Source of the DNA: Bradyrhizobium acaciae
GTDB lineage: Bacteria > Pseudomonadota > Alphaproteobacteria > Rhizobiales > Xanthobacteraceae
Assembly (NCBI RefSeq): GCF_020889785.1
Contig: NZ_JACMYK010000042.1
Span: forward strand, 1 to 51,530
Direction: 5' to 3'
DNA: 51,530 nt
The first letter of the stretch is position 1. The number at the start of each line of letters is the position of its first letter. Of the stretch, positions 22,913-31,259 are shown piece after piece. A program made the position numbers and the translations under genes. The notes beneath the pieces are model-generated. The model worked only from the letters and a program-made list of their open reading frames with translations, did no database searches and had not been told where the DNA came from.

Positions 22913-25624
22913 ATGGCCAATCAGCGTGACCCCCACAAACGACCCTCGCCGGATGCGCTGCTGGAGGCGGCGCGCCGGGAGACCGATCGCTCGGGGCGGC
23001 TGAAGATCTTCATCGGCGCCGCCCCCGGCGTCGGCAAGACCTACGAGATGCTCTCGAGCGCCCACGCCCGCCTCAAGGCGGGCGTCGACGTCGTGGTCGG
23101 TGTCGTCGAAACCCACGGCCGGATGGAGACCGAGGCGCTGCTCAGGGGTCTCGAAGTGATCCCGCGGAAGCGGCTGGCCTATCGCGACCAGACGCTCGAG
23201 GAAATGGACCTCGATGCCGTGATCGCGCGGCGCCCTCAGCTCGCGCTGGTCGACGAGCTCGCCCACACCAATGCACCGGGCAGCCGGCATCCCAAGCGCT
23301 ATCTCGATGTCGAGGAGCTGCTGTCGCACGGCATCGACGTCTACACCGCGATCAACATCCAGCACATCGAGAGCCTCAATGACGTCGTCGCGCAGATCAC
23401 CCATGTGCGGGTGCGCGAGACCGTGCCCGACTCGGTGGTCGATCGCGCCGATGCGATCGAGCTGATCGACCTCACGCCCGACGACCTGATCCAGCGGCTG
23501 AAGGAGGGCAAGGTCTATGTGCCCAGGCAAGCCGAGCGGGCGCTTGAGCACTATTTCTCGCCCGGCAATCTCACCGCGCTGCGCGAGCTGGCACTGCGCC
23601 GCACCGCCGAGCGTGTCGACGAGCAGCTGCTCAACCACATGCAGGCCAATGCCATCCAGGGCCCTTGGGCCGCCGGCGAGCGGATTCTTGTTTGCCTGAG
23701 CGAAGACCCGCGCGCGGCAGGCCTCGTGCGCTACACCAAACGCCTGGCCGACCGGCTGCATGCGCAATGGACCGCCGTCAGCATCGAGACGCGACGCAGC
23801 CTGCAATTGAGCGACGAGCAGCGCGACCGCCTGGCCGATACCATGCGGCTGGCGGAATCGCTCGGCGGCGAGGCATTGACGCTGCCCGGCGTCGGTCGCC
23901 GCATCGCCGACGACGTCATCAATTTTGCGCAAGCCAACAACGTCACCCAGATCATCATCGGCAAATCGACGCGTTCGCGCTGGTTCGAGCTGACGCACGG
24001 CTCTGTGGTGCACGATCTGGTGCGCCGCGCCGGCAATATCAGCGTCAACGTGATCGCCGGCGACGAGCTGCCGGTTGGCAAGGCGGCGGTGCAGACCGCG
24101 CAGCGGCAAGAGCCGTTCAATCCGCGGCCCTACCTGATGGCGCTGCTGCTGACGGCCATCGGGCTCGGCGCGGCCAAGCTGATCCAGCCATTCTTCGGCA
24201 TCGAGAATGTCGACCTCGTGTTCATCACCGCCGTGGTCGGCGCTGCGGCGCGCTACGGCCTGTGGCCGTCGCTGCTGGCCAGCGTCGCGGCATCGCTGTG
24301 CTACAATTTCTTCTTCCTGCCGCCGGTCTATACCTTCACCATCACCGACCCGACCAACGTTGCGGCGTTCTTCTTCTTCATGCTGATCGCGCTGCTGGTC
24401 TCCAACGTCGCGGCGCGGGTGCGCACCCAGGCCGATACCGCGATCGGCCGCGTCCGCACCACCGAGTCGCTCTATGCCTTCAGCCGCAAGCTCGCCGGCA
24501 CCGCGACGCTGGACGATGTGTTGTGGGCGACCGCCTACCAGATCGCGCTGATGCTGAAGGTGCGCGTGGTGCTGCTGCTGCCGGAAGGCGGCACGCTGAC
24601 CGTCAAGAGCGGCTATCCGCCGGAGGACCAGCTCGACCAGGCCGATCTCGCCGCCGCCAACTGGGCCTGGGGCAACGATCGCCCGGCCGGCCGCGGCTCG
24701 GACACGCTGCCGGGGGGAAAACGGCTGTTCCTGCCGATGCGCACCGGCCGCGGGCCGATCGGGGTGATAGGCATCGACGACGACCGCACCGGCCCGCTGT
24801 TGACGCCGGACCAGCGCCGGCTGCTCGACGCGCTGGTCGATCAGGGCGCGCTCGCGATCGAGCGCGTGCTGCTGGTTGAGGACATGGACCGAGTCAAGCG
24901 CACGGTCGAATCCGACCGGTTGCGCGGCGCGCTTCTGACCTCGATCTCGCATGATCTGAAGACGCCGCTGGCCTCGGTGCTCGGCTCGGCCTCGGCGCTG
25001 CGCGATCTCGGCGCCAACCTGAGCGACGCCCAGAAGCATGACCTGCTCGCGACCGTGATCGACGAGTCGGAGCGGCTGAACCGGTTCATCGCCAATCTGC
25101 TCGACATGACCAAGCTGGAATCCGGCGCGATCGTGCCGAACACCGCGCGACACGATGTCGGTGAGATCGTCGGCAGCGCGCTGCGCCGTGCCGCCAAGAT
25201 CCTGGTGCATCACCGGGTCTCGCTGGAACTCGCGGCCGACCTGCCGATGCTGGAGCTCGATGCCGTGCTGTTCGAGCAGGTACTGTTCAATCTGCTCGAC
25301 AACGCCGCCAAATATGCCCCCTCGGACACCACGATTTCGATCCGCGGCGCGCGCGACCGTGACGCCGTGACCCTGCAGATCCTGGACGAGGGCAATGGCA
25401 TTCCCCCCGCCGAGCTCGAAAGCGTGTTCGACAAGTTCTATCGCGCCGAGAAGGGGGACCATGTCCGTCCCGGCACCGGCCTCGGGCTTGCGATCTCGCG
25501 CGGCTTCGTCGAGGCGATGCGCGGCACCATCGCGGCGGCCAACCGCGCCGACCGCAGCGGTGCCGTCATCTCCATCCGCCTGCCTGTTACGGCCGACACC
25601 AACGCGCTGGACACTGCCGCATGA
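22913..25624 (+). CDS. kdpD: Osmosensitive K+ channel histidine kinase KdpD
   Basis: The 903-residue sensor has the N-terminal KdpD domain with Walker A GAAPGVGKTYE and Walker B-like ALVDELAHTNAPGSRHPKR, a universal-stress-like domain (about 250-365), a cluster of transmembrane helices around 400-500, a GAF-like domain, a HisKA domain with His680 in SISHDLKTPL and an ATP-binding domain with NLLDNAAKYAP, DEGNGIPP and GTGLGLAI. It phosphorylates KdpE when K+ is scarce. The ATPase module and the kinase are both complete. The start ATG gives the normal MANQRDP-type N-terminus. It overlaps kdpE by four bases (ATGA). Confidence 0.97.
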   Translation: MANQRDPHKRPSPDALLEAARRETDRSGRLKIFIGAAPGVGKTYEMLSSAHARLKAGVDVVVGVVETHGRMETEALLRGLEVIPRKRLAYRDQTLEEMDLDAVIARRPQLALVDELAHTNAPGSRHPKRYLDVEELLSHGIDVYTAINIQHIESLNDVVAQITHVRVRETVPDSVVDRADAIELIDLTPDDLIQRLKEGKVYVPRQAERALEHYFSPGNLTALRELALRRTAERVDEQLLNHMQANAIQGPWAAGERILVCLSEDPRAAGLVRYTKRLADRLHAQWTAVSIETRRSLQLSDEQRDRLADTMRLAESLGGEALTLPGVGRRIADDVINFAQANNVTQIIIGKSTRSRWFELTHGSVVHDLVRRAGNISVNVIAGDELPVGKAAVQTAQRQEPFNPRPYLMALLLTAIGLGAAKLIQPFFGIENVDLVFITAVVGAAARYGLWPSLLASVAASLCYNFFFLPPVYTFTITDPTNVAAFFFFMLIALLVSNVAARVRTQADTAIGRVRTTESLYAFSRKLAGTATLDDVLWATAYQIALMLKVRVVLLLPEGGTLTVKSGYPPEDQLDQADLAAANWAWGNDRPAGRGSDTLPGGKRLFLPMRTGRGPIGVIGIDDDRTGPLLTPDQRRLLDALVDQGALAIERVLLVEDMDRVKRTVESDRLRGALLTSISHDLKTPLASVLGSASALRDLGANLSDAQKHDLLATVIDESERLNRFIANLLDMTKLESGAIVPNTARHDVGEIVGSALRRAAKILVHHRVSLELAADLPMLELDAVLFEQVLFNLLDNAAKYAPSDTTISIRGARDRDAVTLQILDEGNGIPPAELESVFDKFYRAEKGDHVRPGTGLGLAISRGFVEAMRGTIAAANRADRSGAVISIRLPVTADTNALDTAA

Positions 25625-26310
25625 ACGCGACACCCATTAAGGTCCTGGTCATCGACGACGAGCCGCCGATCCGCAAGCTGCTGCGGATGGGGCTGAGCAC
25701 GCAGGGCTACGACATCCTGGAAGCCTCCAACGGCAAGATCGCTCTGGAGATGCTGGCCGAGGGGCCGGCGCTGATCATCCTCGATCTCGGACTGCCCGAT
25801 ATCCAGGGCCACGACCTCCTGCGCATGATCCGCGGCCGCAACGAGAGCGTTCCGGTGGTGGTGCTGTCGAGCCGCGGCGACGAGGCCGGCAAGGTGCAAG
25901 CGCTCGATCTTGGCGCCGACGACTATCTGACAAAACCGTTCGGCATGGACGAATTGCTGGCGCGGCTGCGCGCGGCGCTGCGCCACCAGCTTCAGGTGCA
26001 GGGCGAACGGCCGGTGTTCCGCTCCGGCGATCTTTCGGTCGATCTGGTGCGGCGGATCGTCAAGGTCGGCGACAAGGAGATCAAGCTGTCGCCGAAGGAA
26101 TATGACCTGCTGCGCGTGCTGGTGCAGCACGCCGGTAAGGTGCTGACCCACCGCTTCCTGCTGAAGGAATTGTGGGACGAATTGACCGACGCGCAATATC
26201 TGCGGGTCTATGTGCGCCAGCTCCGGCAGAAGATCGAGGCCGATCCCGAGCGTCCGCAATTCGTGCTGACCGAGACCGGCATCGGCTATCGGCTGCGCGC
26301 GGCGGACTGA
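25621..26310 (+). CDS. kdpE: Response regulator KdpE
   Basis: This 229-residue OmpR-type regulator has a receiver domain with acidic pair DDE at 12-14, phosphorylation site Asp55 in IILDLGLPD and Lys105 in LTKPFG, followed by a winged-helix DNA-binding domain ending ETGIGYRLRA. It activates the kdpFABC promoter. The ATG overlaps the kdpD stop (ATGA), so translation is coupled. A hairpin-rich repeat immediately follows the stop and may end the operon transcript. Confidence 0.97.
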   Translation: MNATPIKVLVIDDEPPIRKLLRMGLSTQGYDILEASNGKIALEMLAEGPALIILDLGLPDIQGHDLLRMIRGRNESVPVVVLSSRGDEAGKVQALDLGADDYLTKPFGMDELLARLRAALRHQLQVQGERPVFRSGDLSVDLVRRIVKVGDKEIKLSPKEYDLLRVLVQHAGKVLTHRFLLKELWDELTDAQYLRVYVRQLRQKIEADPERPQFVLTETGIGYRLRAAD

Positions 26311-26313
26311 GCT

Positions 26314-26417
26314 GTCATGCCCCGCTTCATGCGGGGCATCCAGTACGCCGCGGCTTCTCCGCTCAATCACAGGCGTCTCTGGAATACTGGGTTGCCCGGT
26401 CAAGCCGGGCAACGACG
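26314..26417. repeat. Dispersed hairpin repeat with GTACGCCGCGG core, copy A
   Basis: The element opens with hairpin GCCCCGC-TTCAT-GCGGGGC, continues with ATCCAGTACGCCGCGG and GGAATACTGG, and closes with hairpin GTTGCCCGG-TCAAG-CCGGGCAAC. Copy B at 30466-30574 has the same central parts but different hairpin arms, so the centre is conserved and the stems co-vary. It starts four bases after the kdpE stop and likely acts as its terminator. Confidence 0.85.
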
Positions 26418-26472
26418 CAGATGGAACGTTCGCCCCCACCGAAGCTTGTCCTCCCTCACCGGGAGAGAAACC

Positions 26473-26697
26473 ATGGCAAGAAAATACTCGCGGAAGGCAT
26501 CTGGCGATGTCGAGCGTGTGATGAAGAAGCGCAAGGCCGGGACGCTGCGCAGCGGCCGCTCCAAGAAGAAGGTGAAGAGCCGCAAGCAGGCGATCGCGAT
26601 CGGACTATCCGAGGCGCGCGCCAAGGGCCGCAAGGTGCCGAAGAAGGCGTCCAAGAAGAAGACGGCGAAGAAGCGCAAGACGTCGAAGAAGAAGTAG
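26473..26697 (+). CDS. Small basic DUF6496-like protein, 74 aa
   Basis: The 74-residue protein is almost entirely lysine/arginine/serine/alanine. It begins MARKYSRKASGDVERVMKK and contains GTLRSGRSKKKVKSRKQAI then GLSEARAKGRKVPKK, the signature I associate with the DUF6496 family, and ends in a lysine-rich tail. It looks like a DNA- or RNA-binding nucleoid protein. The purine-rich stretch GGGAGAGAAACC precedes the ATG at 26473. It lies between kdpE and the convergent ku gene. A role in repair at this locus is suggestive only. Confidence 0.75.
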   Translation: MARKYSRKASGDVERVMKKRKAGTLRSGRSKKKVKSRKQAIAIGLSEARAKGRKVPKKASKKKTAKKRKTSKKK

Positions 26698-26715
26698 CCA
26701 TCGCATATCCATCCT

Positions 26716-26799
26716 CGTCATTGCGAGGAGCGAAACGACGAAGCAATCCATCTCTCCACGCGGGGAAAGATGGATTGCTTCGCTTCGCTCGCAATGACG
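26716..26799. repeat. Palindromic repeat between DUF6496-like gene and ku
   Basis: This is the second copy of the repeat at 22161-22245. Arms CGTCATTGCGAGGAGCGAA and GCTTCGCTCGCAATGACG are inverted around a loop. It lies between converging genes and could stop transcription from both. The two copies differ mainly in the loop. Confidence 0.85.
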
Positions 26800-26809
26800 T
26801 GGAGAGGCC

Positions 26810-27697
26810 TTATCCCGCCTTGCGCGATCGCGCGCTCGACCGGTGCGCCTTCTTGGCGGTACGGCGATGCGCGGCCGGGCGCCGTGCGCTGGAGCCTGAG
26901 CGCCTGGCGCCGCCTTTCCGGTTCTTCAGGCTCTGCTTCAGCGCGTCCATCAGGCTCACCACATTGCTCGGCTTTTCCTCGCGCGCGGCGGCCTTGATCG
27001 GCTTGCCGGCGGCCTTGCGGCGGACGAGCGCCTTCAGCGCGGTCTCGTATTCGTCCTTGAATTTCGACGGGTCGAAATGGCCGGCCTTGCTGTCCAGGAT
27101 GTGACCGGCAAGCTCGATCATGTCCTTGGTCACTTTCGGGCTCTTGATGTCATCGAAATAATCGTCGGCCTCGCGCACCTCGTAGGGGTAGCGCAGGGTG
27201 GTGCCGAGCATGCCCTTGTCGAGTGGTTCGATCGCGATCACGTGTTCGCGGTTGGTCAGCACGATCCGCGCCAGCGCGACCCGGTCCTGGTCCTTCATGG
27301 CGTCGCGGATCACCGCGAAGGCGTCGACGCCGGCTTTGCCGTCGGGCCTGATGTAATAGGGGTGGTCGAGATAGCGCTTGTCGATCTCGCCCTCGGGCAC
27401 GAAACTGTCGATATCGATGGTGTGGTTGCTCTCGATCTCGACCGCCTCGAGCTCGTCCTTCTCGATCTCGACATATTTGCCCTTGCTTACCTCGTAGCCG
27501 CGGCCCTTCTGGTCGCCCTCGACGATATCGCCGGTCTCGGTATCCACCATCTGCTGCTTCAGCCGGTTGCCGGTCTCCCGGTTGATCATGTGGAAGCGGG
27601 TCTTCTCGACTGTGGTCGAGGCCGGGTAGAGCGCCACGGGGCACGACACCAGCGAGAGTTTGAGCGTGCCTTTCCAGTAGGCGCGGGGAGCAGCCAT
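26810..27697 (-). CDS. ku: Non-homologous end-joining protein Ku
   Basis: This 295-residue protein has the prokaryotic Ku core: YWKGTLKLSLVSCPVALYPA, RFHMINRETGNRLKQQM, KGYE-like GRGYEVSKGKYVEIE and HTIDIDSFVPEGEID. It forms a ring that binds DNA ends and recruits LigD. A C-terminal basic tail (RRSGSSARRPAAHRRTAKK) is typical of bacterial Ku and modulates DNA sliding and LigD contact. ATG 27697 is chosen because GGAG lies six bases upstream; an adjacent ATG at 27700 is too close to it. It is divergent from ligD with about 100 bases between, so both could share a bidirectional promoter region. Confidence 0.96.
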   Translation of the reverse strand: MAAPRAYWKGTLKLSLVSCPVALYPASTTVEKTRFHMINRETGNRLKQQMVDTETGDIVEGDQKGRGYEVSKGKYVEIEKDELEAVEIESNHTIDIDSFVPEGEIDKRYLDHPYYIRPDGKAGVDAFAVIRDAMKDQDRVALARIVLTNREHVIAIEPLDKGMLGTTLRYPYEVREADDYFDDIKSPKVTKDMIELAGHILDSKAGHFDPSKFKDEYETALKALVRRKAAGKPIKAAAREEKPSNVVSLMDALKQSLKNRKGGARRSGSSARRPAAHRRTAKKAHRSSARSRKAG

Positions 27698-27801
27698 CAT
27701 CGTCTCCAAACAGCTTGAGTTTGGAACTTGAACGGATACCGTAGGTTTTGGTTCCTGATGGCCGCACAGGCGGCGGCCGCCGTTTGTCCCGAGGCCTTTA
27801 C

Positions 27802-30432
27802 GTGTCGCTGAGAAATCTCACCACCTATCGCAAGAAGCGCGACTTCGAGAAGACCAATGAGCCGTCGGGCGAGGTCAGGGTCGCGCCAGCGAAGCAGCGG
27901 CGCTTCGTGATCCAGAAGCATGATGCGACGCGGCTGCATTATGATTTCAGGCTGGAGTTCGATGGCGTCTTCAAGTCCTGGGCGGTGACGCGCGGGCCCT
28001 CGCTCGATCCGCATGACAAGCGGCTCGCGGTCGAGGTCGAGGATCATCCGCTCGACTATGGCGATTTCGAAGGCACCATTCCCGAAGGCCAGTATGGCGG
28101 CGGCACGGTGCAGCTGTGGGATCGCGGCACCTGGGAATCTGACGATCCCGAGCGCGGCTTCAAGAAGGGCGACCTCAAGTTCACGCTGCATGGCGACAAG
28201 CTGCACGGCAGCTGGGTGCTGGTGCGGATGAAGAACGATCGCACCGGCGGCAAACGTACCAACTGGCTGCTGATCAAGCACCGAGATGAGTATGCCGTCG
28301 ATGGCAACGGCGAAGCAATCCTCGACGAGGACCGCTCGGTTGCCTCCGGCCGTTCGATGGAGCAGATCGCAGCCGGCAAGGGGCGTGCACCGAAACCGTT
28401 CATGCTGGCGAAGGGCAACGGAAGGGCCAAGGCCGATGCAGTCTGGCAATCCAATCACGGCATGGCGGCGGACGCGCGCGCCAAAACCAAGGCGCCGGCG
28501 CCGAAAGCAAAGCTGAAGGAACGACCGAAGGCGACGTCGAAGCAGGTGACGGAGATGCCCGATTTCGTCACGCCGCAGCTCTGCGCCGCGGTCGAGAGCC
28601 CGCCAAATGGCGCGGGCTGGTGCCACGAGATCAAGTTCGACGGCTATCGCGTGCAGCTTCGCGTCGAGGACGGTGAGGCCGTGCTGAAGACCCGCAAGGG
28701 GCTCGACTGGTCCGACAAGTTTGGCGCGATCGTGAAGGAGGCCGGCAAGCTGCCGGATGCCCTGATAGATGGCGAGATCGTCGCGCTCGACGAGAAAGGC
28801 ATCCCGCATTTTTCGACGTTGCAGGCGGCGCTCTCGGACGGCAAGACCGGTCAGCTGATCTTCTACGCGTTCGACCTGCTGTTTGCCGGCCACGAGGATC
28901 TGCGCCCGCTGCCGCTCACCGCGCGCAAGGCGCGGCTCAAGGCGCTGCTCGCAGCCCGCAAGGGCAAGAACCCTCTGATCCGTTATGTCGAGCATTTCGA
29001 GCAGCGTGGCGACGCCGTGCTGGACTCGGCGCGCGAGCTCGGGCTGGAAGGTATCGTCTCCAAGAAGCTCGACGGCGCCTATCGGTCGGGCCGGTCCGAC
29101 GACTGGACCAAGGCCAAGATCCGCGCCGGCCATGAGGTGGTGATCGGCGGCTGGAAGGATACCAATGGCAAATTCCGCTCGCTGATGGCGGGCGTCTATC
29201 GCGGCGATCATCTGGCCTTTGTCGGCATCGTCGGCACCGGCTTCGGCCGGGACACCGTTCGCCGCATCATGCCGGCGCTGAAGGCGGCGGCATCGGACAC
29301 CAGCCCGTTCGGCGGCAAGAATGCGCCGAAGAAGACCCGCGACGTGCACTGGCTGAAGCCCGAACTGGTCGCCGAGATCGAGTTCGCCGGCTGGACTGAC
29401 GCTCAGAATATCCGCCAGGCGGCGTTCAAGGGCCTGCGCCAGGACAAGCCGGCGCATGAGGTCGAGGCCGAACGGCCGGTCGTAACCAAGGTGGTGAAGC
29501 CGATGGCAAGAGGCGTGGCGAAAAAGGGGACTGCCGAGGTAATGGGTGTCGTCATCTCCCATCCCGACAAGGCGCTGTGGCCGGATGCCGGCGATGCCGA
29601 GCCAGTGACCAAGCTCGACCTCGCCAACTATTTCGCTGCGGTCGGCGAATGGATGATCTCCTACCTCAAGGGCCGGCCGTGCTCGATCGTGCGCGCGCCT
29701 GACGGCATCAAGGGCGAGACTTTCTTCCAGCGCCACGCGATGGCGGGTACGTCGAAGCTCCTGAAGCTCGCCAAGGTCTCCGGCGACCGCAAGCCCTATC
29801 TGCAGATTGATCAGGTCGAGGGGCTCGCCGCGGTCGCGCAGCTCGGCGGCCTTGAGCTGCATCCCTGGAATTGTGCGCCCGATGCCTACGACACGCCGGG
29901 CCGGCTGGTTTTCGATCTCGATCCCGCGCCCGATGTAGCGTTCCCCGACGTGATCGACGCTGCCAAGGACATGCGCCAGCGGCTCACCGCGGTCGGCCTC
30001 GAGAGCTTCTGCAAGACCACCGGCGGCAAGGGTCTCCACGTCGTGGCGCCGCTATCCTCAGGCGCGAAGGACAAGGTGACGTGGAAGGAGGCCAAGGCGT
30101 TCGCGCAAGCGATCTGCCAGTGGATGGCGCAGGATGACCCCGAACGCTACCTGATCAACATGTCGAAGGCCAAGCGCACCGGAAAGATCTTCCTCGACTA
30201 TCTGCGCAACGACCGGCTCTCGACCGCGGTCGCGGTGCTGTCGCCGCGGGCGCGACCGGGCGCCACCGTGTCGATGCCGCTGACCTGGACCCAGCTGCGC
30301 GACGATCTCGATCCGAAGAAGTACACGGTGCGGTCGGTGCCAGCGCTGCTCGCGAAGACCAAGGCCTGGGACGGCTATGAGGATGCGGCCTCGTCGATCA
30401 AGCCGGCGATGAAGAGGCTCGCGGCATTGTAG
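27802..30432 (+). CDS. ligD: Multifunctional DNA ligase LigD (PE-LIG-POL)
   Basis: The 876-residue protein joins three enzymes in one chain. The 3'-phosphoesterase domain lies at about 20-190 (HYDFRLEFDG with His46). The ATP-dependent ligase domain spans about 250-560, with adenylated Lys278 in EIKFDGYR. The primase-like polymerase domain spans about 580-876, with metal-binding Asp705 and Asp707 in DLDP and KTTGGKGLHV. This PE-LIG-POL order is the one found in Pseudomonas and rhizobia; mycobacteria have POL first. It repairs double-strand breaks with Ku. A GTG start at 27802 with GAGG seven bases upstream is preferred over a longer frame from 27748, whose 18 extra residues look non-coding. 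A lysine/alanine-rich linker separates PE and LIG. Confidence 0.96.
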   Translation: MSLRNLTTYRKKRDFEKTNEPSGEVRVAPAKQRRFVIQKHDATRLHYDFRLEFDGVFKSWAVTRGPSLDPHDKRLAVEVEDHPLDYGDFEGTIPEGQYGGGTVQLWDRGTWESDDPERGFKKGDLKFTLHGDKLHGSWVLVRMKNDRTGGKRTNWLLIKHRDEYAVDGNGEAILDEDRSVASGRSMEQIAAGKGRAPKPFMLAKGNGRAKADAVWQSNHGMAADARAKTKAPAPKAKLKERPKATSKQVTEMPDFVTPQLCAAVESPPNGAGWCHEIKFDGYRVQLRVEDGEAVLKTRKGLDWSDKFGAIVKEAGKLPDALIDGEIVALDEKGIPHFSTLQAALSDGKTGQLIFYAFDLLFAGHEDLRPLPLTARKARLKALLAARKGKNPLIRYVEHFEQRGDAVLDSARELGLEGIVSKKLDGAYRSGRSDDWTKAKIRAGHEVVIGGWKDTNGKFRSLMAGVYRGDHLAFVGIVGTGFGRDTVRRIMPALKAAASDTSPFGGKNAPKKTRDVHWLKPELVAEIEFAGWTDAQNIRQAAFKGLRQDKPAHEVEAERPVVTKVVKPMARGVAKKGTAEVMGVVISHPDKALWPDAGDAEPVTKLDLANYFAAVGEWMISYLKGRPCSIVRAPDGIKGETFFQRHAMAGTSKLLKLAKVSGDRKPYLQIDQVEGLAAVAQLGGLELHPWNCAPDAYDTPGRLVFDLDPAPDVAFPDVIDAAKDMRQRLTAVGLESFCKTTGGKGLHVVAPLSSGAKDKVTWKEAKAFAQAICQWMAQDDPERYLINMSKAKRTGKIFLDYLRNDRLSTAVAVLSPRARPGATVSMPLTWTQLRDDLDPKKYTVRSVPALLAKTKAWDGYEDAASSIKPAMKRLAAL

Positions 30433-30465
30433 CCGTCATTGGGCGGGCTGGTGCCGTTGACTCAC

Positions 30466-30574
30466 GTCGTCATACTCCGCGAAGCGGGGTATCCAGTACG
30501 CCGCGGCCCATCGGTTCAATCGTCGACGCCTCTGGAATACTGGATCACCCGCGTTCGCTTTCGCGGGTGATGAC
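30466..30574. repeat. Dispersed hairpin repeat with GTACGCCGCGG core, copy B
   Basis: It has the same layout as 26314-26417: an opening hairpin (TACTCCGC-GAAGCGGGGTA), the shared ATCCAGTACGCCGCGG and GGAATACTGG, and a closing hairpin (ATCACCCGCG-TTCGCTTT-CGCGGGTGAT). It lies between ligD and the convergent DUF3309 gene. Confidence 0.85.
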
Positions 30575-30610
30575 AGTTGTTGATGCGGATAGTACCCAAC
30601 ATTCCCGGCG

Positions 30611-30775
30611 CTAGAGGCGTCCGAGCAACAGCAGGATGAGCAGGATCACGATTACGAGGCCGAGACCGCCGCCGCCATAATAGCCGGTGCCGTAGAACGG
30701 CCCGCCCCCGATGCCGCTGAAGCCACCAAGCAGCGCAATGACCAGAATAATAAGGATGATCGTTCCAATTGACAT
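30611..30775 (-). CDS. DUF3309-family small membrane protein
   Basis: The 54-residue peptide has two hydrophobic helices, MSIGTIILIILVIALLGGF and LGLVIVILLILLLLGRL, joined by a glycine/tyrosine-rich turn (GPFYGTGYYGGGG). This is the DUF3309 pattern, a family of tiny membrane proteins of unknown function, common in alpha- and betaproteobacteria. GGAGAG precedes the ATG at 30775. It faces the end of ligD and is divergent from the PHA-system gene. Confidence 0.88.
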   Translation of the reverse strand: MSIGTIILIILVIALLGGFSGIGGGPFYGTGYYGGGGLGLVIVILLILLLLGRL

Positions 30776-30941
30776 CTCAACTCTCCTCAGCCCGGCGGGC
30801 CTGTTGATCTCTGCCCTTCGGGAGAGGAAACAACCCGTCATGATGAAGGTTCCGGGTTGGGCAGTGCGATAAAGCTGTGTGGTCTTCCGTTTGGGTTGGA
30901 ACAGAACTACATGAACGGAATCCTTGGAGGAGTGCACCCCG

Positions 30942-31250
30942 ATGTCGGCTCCGCTGATCGTCTCGATTCCCCACAGCCTTGGCCGTGACGAGGCCATCCG
31001 CCGCTTGAAGATGGGCTTGTCGCGCGCAGCCGCGAACGTGCCGGTGCTGAGTGTCGACGAGGAGCGCTGGGAGAATAACCGCATGAACTTTCGTGTCCGC
31101 GCGATGGGGCAGGTCGCGGCCGGGCATGTCGACGTCGAGGATGCCGTCGTGCGTGTGGAGGTGACGCTGCCGTGGCTGCTGCAGCGCTTCGCCGAGGTTG
31201 CGCAGGCCGCCATTCAGAAGAGCGGACAGTTGCTGCTGACCAAGCGCTGA
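30942..31250 (+). CDS. Polyhydroxyalkanoic acid system family protein
   Basis: The 102-residue product begins MSAPLIVSIPHSLGRDEAIR, with a helix-strand pattern matching the PHA granule-region family (PF09650), including the final WLLQRFAEVAQAAIQKSGQ. Members are thought to act in PHA granule biology but have no settled biochemical role. The ATG at 30942 follows GGAGGAG by nine bases. Six codons upstream another in-frame start lacks this site. It converges with treY; only nine bases separate the two stop codons, so each may extend into the other's 3' end. Confidence 0.82.
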   Translation: MSAPLIVSIPHSLGRDEAIRRLKMGLSRAAANVPVLSVDEERWENNRMNFRVRAMGQVAAGHVDVEDAVVRVEVTLPWLLQRFAEVAQAAIQKSGQLLLTKR

Positions 31251-31259
31251 CGCGCGGTG

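Noticed and set aside
22901..25633. Long open frame antisense to kdpD (910 codons)
   Set aside because: It mirrors the GC codon bias of kdpD; its translation is rich in His/Arg/Gly without motifs, while the sense strand has all KdpD domains.
27748..27801. Upstream extension of ligD to 27748
   Set aside because: The added residues are Gly/Arg-rich without similarity to LigD, and the GTG at 27802 has the ribosome site.
27697..30039. Long antisense frame over ligD (780 codons)
   Set aside because: Same shadow effect; the plus strand carries complete LigD motifs.
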